Positions 47,321 to 57,600 of a stretch of 60,000 nucleotides of DNA are shown here, in pieces. Position 1 is the stretch's first letter; the number at the start of each line of letters is the position of its first letter. A program made the position numbers and the translations under genes. Source of the DNA: Tubulanus polymorphus (taxonomy: Eukaryota > Nemertea > Palaeonemertea > Tubulaniformes > Tubulanidae); assembly GCF_964204645.1 (NCBI RefSeq), contig NC_134025.1:29606001-29666000 (forward strand), given 5' to 3'. Under the pieces are notes generated by a model. The model did not search any database, was not told where the DNA came from, and saw only the letters and a program-made list of their open reading frames with translations.

Positions 47321-50062
47321 ATACCGGTAATAGTCAGTTGTATTGCGCAGTTTTTCATGTAAAACTAAGTTCAAATGCAGATATGCAATCCTCCAGAAAT
47401 ACGGTTGAATTGAGCACAAAACACTTTGATTTTAATGAAAGCAAGTGACATATTTAACACGGTACGTGAAGAGTCAACAGATCTATTCCAAAGTAAAGGA
47501 GCAACCAGTGAAAATTGGGGAGGTGAAATGTTGGCACAGATAGTTTTTTATGAAGATTAGGGTTGTGGGGCCGGGGCACTAATATATTTCTTACGTTCTC
47601 TAGTCAGTTAGGCTAAATAAAGATTCCATGAAAATCCCTGACTTGAAAATACATAAACAATGTTCTTGGTTTACTTTATTAAGAGTTAATGAGGTCAGAT
47701 CCATAGTCGAGACTTAGGAACAGAAGTGGTCTCAATCTTAAGACTGGACTATAGAACTGATTATAGGACTAAGATGGACTTACACCGGTTACCTCTAAGC
47801 CATGATGACTGTGGAAACAGCCCCGAGTCTGAAGTCAGTCACCTGACTGCGGTTAGGTAACACAATTGGATATTTTCGAAAAACCTATCCGATTAGGCCT
47901 GATGATAATAGCTAAGCACCCACCACTGACGACAACTCATTGAAAATGCCTTCTAAATCAGTGGCCATGAAGTTGAAATATAGAGCGATGTCACAGTGTT
48001 GCATTAGATCCAGTTAACAATGGTTCTGCACATGTTCTGATTCACTAATTTACACAGCTCACAACTTATAAAATTCAAGGAAAGTGTGGAGAACAAGAAA
48101 ATAGAGCGGACAGACAGAGCAGTATTCGAATCTGGGCCAGCATTATTGTGCAGAACACAATCTGTCAATTTGAGTGCACTACTTTGAATCTGCACACACT
48201 ACAGTACCGTCGTTCGAGACACTTTATTACATAATCTGGGCCTCTCTTGGTAGAGAAAAGAATATAATAAATGAGGGAAGGATAGTGGTCGATTGGTATT
48301 CGTTGTTTTTTGAGATGCTGATACTGAGTGAGTCTCTGAGTCTGAGATAGAAACGTCGCGAAGAAACCGTATCGATTCATATGGAAGAGATACGGATGCT
48401 AGAAACATGAGATGGACCCACAGTAAAACACTTCACTGATCCCTCCATTTAATCAACCTCAATCATTGTATCTGATAATTACCACTATTCAAAATAATGC
48501 GTAAATTGTATGACAGGATTTTGACAATCTAATGTGTATTTTATCAGCGAACTTCGAACCCGGAAACCATATTACATTTATCTCCATCTGGCGGCTGTGA
48601 TGGGAACTAGGGCGGCTCCGAGAATAATCACGCATCAATAAATAGAAAGATATAGCAGCTGAGCGGCAGTCGCTGACCAATGGTCCGACATCTCGAACAC
48701 AGGGATATGTGTATAGATCGAGTATCCCAGTAAAATTATCTCGTGTGGTAACTTGTACCCGATCATCCACTTTTGCATTTTGGAGAATCAGAAGTACTCA
48801 GATCGGAGCGCCAGGCCGCGAGTGCTACGGCAGTTGTTGGTCAGTCGGGTTTATCTTACCGGGTAGAAATTATGCAGCATTTCGGATGATAATGTGCTTC
48901 GTCTCTCAGTTTTTCAGGTCGTGTCTCGAGGGTCGATTCTGTTGTACGTCGTATCAGACAGTATTTCACCGACACATCCTCAGTCGGGCAGCGGCAAATG
49001 AAAATAGTGAAAACTGAGAAATATATTTTGTTCAGAATACAATCAACATTATAAATAGACAGTGAAATAATATTCTTAAAGCCGTGTTCATTTTTGGGGA
49101 TTTCAAAATGACTAGGGTCGGATCCAAGCAGGAATTGTCAACACTCCTGAATAAGTCAGTTATTTCCGAACGAAGCGCAAACGTTTTAATTCCACAAAAT
49201 ATATTGATACGATGAGGCAGCTTTTTGGAATTGGATCGAATAAAATATTCATATATTCCACCCGTTCATTTATCCGTTAAAACTAGAGATTTCGAATGAC
49301 TAAATTATCAAATTCCTTGTCCAAGCTAAACTCACTCCCAGCGCTTTATAAAGACGACCGACACCTCTTCTTTGTTTTCGATACTTCGCCCGTGAATTAT
49401 GCTTAAACATGTTCGAGGTGATTTTTTCAAACTGTTTTAAGGTGCGTCCCCGCAGACAACTAAGGCTAGGATGGTAATACCCGTATCTCATGACGCACAT
49501 GACCACCCTATCGAGTAAGTGATCATACACACGATACTCTCAGGCCCCAGAGTCCGCGGTTCAGTAAAGGAGCGTCCGATGCCCTGATGCTATCGTCCTC
49601 CCCGGGCGGCCTTTCGCCATCCCTGTCACCAGCATATTCACTTTAAGGGCTACCACCCCCTTACCACCACCACTCTTTTTCTACCCGTCGTCTCACAGCC
49701 CACAGAAGCAAGCTAACTCGGAAAAGGAAGAACTCTAATAAGAGTTATTTTGGATTTATACGCCGCGGTCAGATTCGGATTTGGATCCGAGCACAGCGAA
49801 TTTAATGAGACCATTTTGTCACTGCCGTCGCCGATTCAGAATAATTACCCAAAGCATAAGATAGAAAATTGAACCAGCGAAATTAAGAATTTTGAAATCT
49901 ACGAATGAAATATATGGATTCTATCTATCCAACGAAAACCAAATTATTTTATACCTCGTGATTGAGCAAATGAATTTTGAATTTTGCCAGTTATGAATAA
50001 ATTAGAAAAAGGTTGAAAATATTGAGCCATTTGACAACCACACGCTCAATGTATTTACTTGG

Positions 50063-50095
50063 ATTTCACTCAAAACGAATATAAGTCCTCATCAG
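50063..50095 (-). other. single hammerhead-like core
   Basis: On the minus strand CTGATGA, the hairpin ACTTA...TGAGT, then GAAAT. The surrounding sequence differs from the foldback family, so it may come from another element type. Confidence 0.35.
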
Positions 50096-50731
50096 CAACA
50101 AGTTCTTTTAGTTACAGCATATTTTTGCAACCAACGAAATGAAAATATTTCTAAAGTATGGCGACTTATTCGACCTGTTGTCGATACCACATTTACAGCG
50201 TTTATTCACTCGGCATTTTATCGCAACGATTCAAGCCAAAAAAAAACTGTGATACGAATACAGTTACTTTCATCAACAATTTCAAAAGTTAAGTACAGGG
50301 TCTGTCGCTTATGGACTACGATCATCAAAATCGGGTTCGACATTATCAAAGCTTTTTCATATTCGGTGCATAATCACAGAGTTGTATCTCTGATTTTCTA
50401 CATAAACGGAATGTGCACAGAACGTCATCAAAGATTTGAAAACCGCGCATCAACGCACTGACACGTAATCAAAATATTTATCTTCCTTTAATCAACGGGC
50501 CTGGAAAATAACGATAGTACATCTGTCTAAGTAAAATTCACTAGTATCCTTCTGAAATTCGATACTATGTACCAAAGCCGCAATATTTCAAGAATAAGTG
50601 CATATCAAAATGTACTGACATATGCGCATTCGATCGAAATATTTGTATAAATCAGCGCCAAATCGAATCCAAGAGGAATTCAATACGCACACTTACATTA
50701 AACGGAGATAAGATTTATATGTTTTAATTAC

Positions 50732-50800
50732 CTCTGTAGAATTTTATTCCGTTCGTCTGGGGCCGCTTCTCTCCGCCCGGAAAGGAAGTTAAAATCAAAC
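50732..50800 (-). promoter_or_regulatory. candidate first non-coding exon / promoter edge of EHBP1
   Basis: A short GC-rich, CpG-containing patch in AT-rich sequence ends in CAGAG followed by GTAATT on the minus strand, a reasonable donor for splicing to the acceptor at 47216. Position and composition fit an untranslated first exon, but no core promoter motif decides it. A second GC-rich patch at 49530-49700 is an alternative. Confidence 0.25.
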
Positions 50801-51138
50801 TTTGGGCGATTCTAATTCAAGTGCATGTTGGTCTAGCACTGTGGATCTAACACCCCAGAAAGATATAACGTTTATGAACTAAACCGTTATATTCAAACAT
50901 ATCTAACACCCGAATCGTGGTCAATGGTTCGTCGCTGATCCAAACCACTCGGACAATGCCGTCTGAATTGGACCAGTAGTTCTCGTCTAGTCATGATTCA
51001 GTCACCTCCGTCATTTGATATTACTCTCCTAAAGCTAAAAGTAAAAAATGTCCCGGCATCTTAAATGAGCGACAGTAAACAGTAAACTCAGTCGGATTAA
51101 TGGAAGTTCGGTAAAACTGAAGAAAAATTTAAAGCCCG

Positions 51139-51310
51139 AAGTCCGAAAGTGGTCTTAAATCTCAAGACTGGTCTTAAGTTGTTAGGTTGGCTATAGAACC
51201 AAGTTGGTCTTAGGCTGGTCTTAAGTCTAAGCCATGACTATGGAACCGGCCCGGAGCCAGTTGCACAGTCGTGGCTTAAGTCCGAAAGATGGTCTTAAAT
51301 CTTAAGACTG
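51139..51310. mobile_element. pair of inverted GTCTTAAG-family repeats
   Basis: GGTCTTAAG blocks, then TAAGCCATGACTATGGAACC, then an inverted copy (CAGTTGCACAGTCGTGGCTT) meet tail to tail near 51253. Related copies lie at 47720-47831 and 52292-52349, each with GTCTTAAG and TAAGCCATGA; this is a dispersed MITE-like family. Confidence 0.65.
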
Positions 51311-51550
51311 GGGTTCGAACCCGGGACACCCCTGTACATCCTCTATTCAGCATCAGGACCTTCTGAATCAGTATCAGTAATTACTGGGTTTGAACCCGGG
51401 ACACCCCTGTACATCCTCTATTCAGCATCAGGACCACTCTGAATCAGTATCAGTAATTACTGGGCTTGAACCCGGGACACCACTGTACATCCTCTATTCA
51501 GCATCAGGGCCACTCTGAACCAGTATCAGTAATTACTGGGTTCGAACCTT
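51310..51550. repeat. 76-bp tandem repeat with box-B-like motif, three copies plus a partial
   Basis: Units begin at 51310, 51385, 51461 and 51537 with GGGTTCGAACCCGGGACACC or a near copy, then CTCTATTCAGCATCAGG and CAGTATCAGTAATTAC. Each unit start matches a pol III box B (GGTTCGAACCC) but no box A precedes it. Confidence 0.9.
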
Positions 51551-52466
51551 AGAGACGATCAGGAGGTCATCGGCTACATTTACCGAAAGCATGAAGAAAA
51601 TCAAAACAATGATTTTTACAAGAGAAACACAAATCTCATGTAATTAATCATGTAATGTTAACACCAAAAGAAGGACTAGACTCTAAAAATCATTCTAGAT
51701 TTGTCAAAGTGCTGAGACGTAATCATAGTTTCTAAAAGATCCACAGTCCATAGTTTTCCCCATATTACACCAGATCTCGATAGAGCCCGAGACACTATGT
51801 TATACATCATCATGTAAATTTAAGAAAGTCCATATTAGAATTTCGTTTCTTGTTCCAATTTACTCTTATTCCATTTTTGATTTTGGTCAAAGAGTATGGC
51901 GGTATCAAATCATGCGTACAGGGTCAGACTGTCCATGAGGATACTAGTTGTGATAAGTCAGACAAGTCATGATTAGGTATTAAAGCAATTCACTAAGTGA
52001 AAAACTGCCACCTTCCACTTTTTTCCGCATTAAGCGTTAAATTTTGCTTAAGCCTACATAAGTCATGTCATCGTTGATGCCGGTCCTCTGATAGAAGAAA
52101 AATAAACTCATAAGAAAAACCATTCAGTAAATGATAATAATAATAATTGAGTTTATTTAATCACAATGCGATAAAAGTGGATAAGTTTTCGTTGGTATAA
52201 GCCCATCCGATTATAAAAAGCTTACCACCAACGATTAGGTAACTAACTTACCTACCTTTGATACGAACCCCAGTGCTGAAACTCGCCGCCGGCTAAGTTG
52301 GTCTTAGACTGGTCTTAAGTCTAAGCCATGACTATGCAACTGGCCCCAGGGCAGCATCACAGACGAGAAAACAATCGCTGCAAAACGAATTTTTTGATAT
52401 AGCACAAAACACATTTTAAGAATGCAGATTCGTTTACCGAAGTGTCGCTTTTCAATGCGCTTGCGA

Positions 52467-52645
52467 CAGCAGGGATATCTACCGTTACGTGCTGCCCCTA
52501 GATAAAACGTTGACAGTTGAAGTGTGAACTAACTTTTTACTCGCATGCCACAGTTTGCAATAACCCATGCGGCTTAGTTCACATTTTCACCGTCAATGTA
52601 ATATAAAGAAGCAGCACGTGACGGTCCTATAAGGATACCGCTGGC
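52467..52645. mobile_element. MITE with imperfect terminal inverted repeats
   Basis: ACCGTTACGTGCTGC (52481) and GCAGCACGTGACGGT (52611) are inverted copies; the arms stay alignable inward over about 60 bases, for example GTGAACTAA against TTAGTTCAC. Outward, CAGCAGGGATATC pairs roughly with GGATACCGCTGG. CAG ends would suit a hAT-type MITE, but no target duplication is clear. Confidence 0.55.
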
Positions 52646-53979
52646 GGGGTAGGATTCACTGTTTACATTTATTGAAGGTGAAACATATTGATTCGAGCAT
52701 CATCTTTGATCATAAAACATTACTTTTTGAAGTAAAGATCTTACTTAGGAACCGTGGACACAGGTTTTGGATTCCTAGCTACAGTGTAGGCATGTGCCAT
52801 ATCATCATCATATACCATCTGAACTTGCGAACTGAAATTCCCGCCGGGACATACTTTTCTAAGTGGGATAAAATCTTATTTCCAAGATTCCCATTCTGAA
52901 GTGCGCAGCTCCAATAAAATCGAATACACGTATATTCCTGTTTTTAGTTTATTTTAATACTTGAAAATGCTTTTACTACAGTTTTTAAAGTCATTTAATA
53001 ATAAACACTCACCCTCAATAAATAGCACCTTTTTAGTTAGAAGAGTCACACACTACTGTAGTCAACTATACTCTCACTACATACAATATCACATCTAATT
53101 TGATCATTTCCTAAAAATGTGATAACTTTTATAATTCATTAAGATATGAAATAAATGTTTTGACACTGAATCAGACTGTTGTAATACCGTACAGTGATAA
53201 AAATGCATACATATTACTAAAACGTGGCTTTCCTTAATATTAGTGTTTATAAAACAATGGTTATCAGTAAACATTCCATATATCAGCCAATCTTTTGGCA
53301 TAAAACCTACACTTTTATATGGGGGGATTAAGGAAATATACATATTTATAACAAAAAAGCTCTTCTCTAGTAGCATAGTACATAGGATGTCATGAGGCAG
53401 AATCCTTTTTTTTTTTAAATTTGAATTCACAAAGGCTGTCTACCAGTGCACTTTAAAGCGCTCATAGCGAAATAAAACATTTTTTACTGGTTAAAAAGCC
53501 TGGATTCTCAATAAATTAGGAATACAAAATATTTACAAACCATTTTTACCAAACAAAACATACTGAAAAGACATAAAAACAAACACACAATCCACACAAT
53601 TCTTCTTATTATCAAGAAAGCTGGCGAATAATTCTCTAAGAATTCGGAAAGACTTCCCAAATTCCACAATCCTCAACTCAGTATCCTAATGAATTTAATA
53701 TCTAGCGCCAACACATCGGAGTAAGCCAGAGACTTCGATCTTGCCTCTTTAGAACATCAAACCATTTTGCTTAGCTAAAACCTATTGCAATGGAGTCTTC
53801 AGTTCTGAAAAAAACTGATTTAAGCTGGTTTGACTGAACTTATGTCTCACAATATCCTATATAAGTTAAACACAATCGATAGTATCGATAACACATCGTA
53901 ATGAAATTATATACAGGTATTGAATCAATCTAAAATATGTTGAACTCTAAGAGTTTTGTTAAAGCAGTGATATTACAGC

Positions 53980-54008
53980 TTATATATATATATATATATA
54001 TATATATG
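53980..54008. repeat. (AT)n microsatellite, short
   Basis: About 14 TA units, in the probable 3' UTR or downstream flank of the CCDC9-like gene. Confidence 0.95.
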
Positions 54009-54576
54009 GCTTTAGGCTACCGGGTATATCATCTTTATTATAAGTTGGATTAGAAAATATTAACAATTGCTTTATTTTGGAGGTTGTTTTGAATAGTGAT
54101 ACTGGAATATTGCCTATCAACTGCCTACACAAATTGTCACCACCACATTTAACCTTAAAATTACAAATGTTTATTCTTATTTTCATATCTATGTTTAAAA
54201 ATGAGGGGCACCGGGAAAATAATTACATTCTCCTTTATACCTAGAAAATCCAAAAAGTTCATTGGTGGATCTATAACCCAACTTGTAATACAGAGGACAT
54301 TAACTGATCATAATCTCAGTTGAAATTCATACACAGTCATAGACATCAGTGAGGTTCTCTCCCACCCACGGTAGACATCAACCTGCATCATCAAGTATAA
54401 TTGTGTATATGGCAGTGCCTTACAGCTCTACTGGGAAACAAGGCTGTTTCTAAACCCTTCAATTTCCTAAAAATATAATTAACAGTGACTGAGATTTATC
54501 AGAACTTTTATGGTTTTACAATTTGAGGGATTGAAGATTTATTGTAATACTTACATGGTCAAAAACACATATTCAT

Positions 54577-54686
54577 TTATTCGTCAACAGGGGCATGCTG
54601 GGCAGTAGTGTCCACCACCTGATCACACAGACCATCAGTTGATTCACTCAACTCACCGCACGCCTGTACTTCGTTGGACAACACCT
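54577..54686 (-). CDS. CCDC9: CCDC9-like terminal exon
   Basis: After TTTCTCAG it codes EVLSNEVQACGELSESTDG and ends TAQHAPVDE-TAA at 54577. The stop lies inside an AATAAA hexamer. Further AATAAA signals occur downstream on the minus strand, near 54538, 54170, 54071 and 54034, so the 3' UTR may be a few hundred bases long. Confidence 0.85.
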
Positions 54687-57600
54687 CTGAGAAAGGGAAA
54701 ATAGTCTATTCTTAGTATTGATATGATGGGGATCTGTCACAGTAGAGTCAGAAGAGTAGGATAGAGGGAGCGTCATTTCCCTCCTCCCGTGGTTTGTAAT
54801 TCATCAGAATCATCACCCGTGGTCTACATCATTCGTAAATAATATCTTATGAGAATAATCTCACAGGATAGAATTTACCTACTGTGACAACGACATATCG
54901 TATAACACAACCATATATACCTGACCAGTTGAACTGACCACATCGGTGATTTTAGACTTGGTCGATAATAATCACTTTTTAAGTAGTTTAAACAATATTT
55001 TCAAATAAACATCCACATATTTTCTATGATAAAATAGAAGTAATATATGTTATGATAATTTGTTAATTCCTATGAGTAGAAACGCTTTTTTGAAAAATAA
55101 GTGATAATCTCAGCAGTATAATTACAACATTCTACCGCCAGATGGCTGCACCATCTAGAGATCTCATAGTGCACACATCAACTTCGCGACATGTGCGATA
55201 AAGCACAATAGGAACAATACACACCTGTTTTAGACATACGTGAAACCATTATATTCATAAAAAGATAAATAAATAAATAACTTACCAATAGATTCTGGTT
55301 TATCACAAGGCGATTCGCTTCCTTCAACATCCAGACTTGCCTCTGAGTTATCAGTACATGGCTGTAGATCATCACCAGGAGGAGTAGAAGGAGTTTCAGC
55401 GTCAGTAGATATGGAACTATCAGCAGTGGGTTGTTGTGAAGCCGGATCCACATCTCCACTAGCTCCGGAATCAGGCTCCGTCTCATCCACCGACGAAGCT
55501 TCGTCGCAAATCAATTTTTCTGGTTCATCTTCCGGGCTACTCGCTCCTGGTTCATTACAGGGCGTCAAGACTGGTGCTTCCCCCTGTTGACACGATGACG
55601 CTCCACATTTATCATCGATACTCGATTCATCGTCGGGTATATATTCAGCAGATGCAGCAGCGTTGATATCGATATTCTCTTCAACCGATTGAGAACTGGA
55701 GACGTCTTCTATTTTACTCTGTTCGACGGAATTGTCCGTTTCAACCGATGCAGCCCCAACAGCAGATTCACATTCACCAGCTAGATTATCATCAGACCCT
55801 TCTAATATTCCACTTTGTCCTCCATCCTCCAATAAATCATTTTCATCTCCCTCTCCTCCTTCTAATATCGGTAAATCATTTACCTCATCCCTCAGACAAT
55901 TCTCATCCACTGAATCATCAATCTCTTCTAATTTTTCATCAATTAGATCAGTTTCTTCGTCCCTCTCACATTCTACAGTTAACTCACCATCAACTGTATC
56001 AACCGGCTCATCAGTTTCTCTCTCATCCACGTATTCATCATCGACCTCAACCTCCTCCTCATACGTCTCCTCATCGAAGTCTCCGTAAACCTCTTCGACC
56101 AATTCATCCTCATACATATCATCATCATCATCTTCATCTTCATCTTGATTTTCGATGCGAGCTCGGTTTTCGCGATCGGCGTTTTCGACGTCTAAATTAG
56201 CCTCGACGTCGGCAGCCCAGTCTAAAACTTTCATATGATCGACGGGAGTAGTCATTACGCTATAAGGAGTATCAGGAGTATCGGGTTCACTGTTTGTGAT
56301 TAGATTTCCGTCGATATCTAGTTTTAGTCTGTACTGTTCGATATCCAGATCTTCTTCGTCTGTATTGTAGAAGGAATCGTCATGGTAACTCTTTTTACCG
56401 GTATCCGGTTGTTTCACCATCGCGGCTTGTTCTGATTTCTCATCCGCGTTTTCATCTATTTCGTGTTCGGGAGTTTTTTCTTTGTAGCTGTTTTCAGCCG
56501 CAAATCGGACACTGGCCGTTCCCGGCGGACTAGACGCTGATAGAATTTCTGATCTATCGAAGACTGGCTGATCTCTGTGACTGGCGAACCGTCCACTTCC
56601 TGCTCGAGCCCGTGGACCAGATTTCTTCGGCGATATCGCCCCTCCACCTCGTGGGCTGATTGGACTGTGACCCCCGCGAGGGCTGATAGGACCGTGTCCC
56701 CCTCTTTGAGGAGGCGATCGTTTTTTCGCGTAATCGTTGTCGATTTTAACGAATAATTTTCGTTCTTTAGTTTCGATCGTTCGCCCGTCGTCGCTTCCCG
56801 ATGAAAATCCTCGACTACGCGATGATGTATTATCACCGGTCACCGCGGCACCTCCTCGACCTCGACCTCGATTAGACGTCACCGGTACACTCGTTCCGCG
56901 ACCTCTCGGACTCGGCAATCTACCGGAACCGACTGAAATCACAAAATCACAACCATCAATATACAAGTTAAGGATCATATCAAATCATACTATACAAAAG
57001 AAAAACAGATTTGAAATGTTTCCTTGAGTCGTAGTTTATTCAACATTTTGACAATATCCTAATAGTCATCTTCAGGAACACCCTGATAATACAGTATTCC
57101 TGAAGATGAATATTATGATATAATTGAAAGGTTGATCTTCTTATACTTTATACTCAGATTTTCAATGATCTATAATAAGCCCCATGTTTCGTTCCCAGTT
57201 GGAATGCCAGAGGTTTATAAGAGACACATCCAATAGATTCAGACCATCATTTGAAATGTTAGCAACAATTTTCACAACATTTTGAACTAACTATCAAAAC
57301 TGCAACTGTCCACGACCTCTAACGAAGCGACAGTGATCTGACTATGAGTGTGCAATACACATTGAGCAGCTATTAGTAAATTCGGTGCTAAAACGAGGAA
57401 ATACAATGCTATACTAATAATGTATGTATAAGCAAACATGAAAGGCGAACTATCGAGATCTGATACTTCAGCATCTATAAATCTATCGTCAAGAGTTTAA
57501 GAGATACATGCCGTTTATTCAAACACAAAATGCATGAGGTTTTCTAATAAATCTGTCTCATGCAAGTATCAACTAAGGAAAACGTTTTTCTTTTTAAATT

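Larger units (their letters stand above)
47216..54576. other. intergenic region between the CCDC9-like gene and EHBP1
   Basis: Expected to hold the 3' UTR of the CCDC9-like gene at its right end and the EHBP1 promoter and non-coding exon(s). GC-rich patches at 49530-49700 and 50732-50800 are the best promoter candidates. Repeats: GTCTTAAG family, 76-bp tandem, MITE at 52467-52645. No further gene is supported. Confidence 0.6.

Noticed and set aside
55732-56200. Plus-strand frames of 118 and 150 codons
   Set aside because: Antisense shadows of the acidic Asp/Glu/Ser-rich exon of the CCDC9-like gene; the His/Leu/Ser repeats mirror that codon bias.
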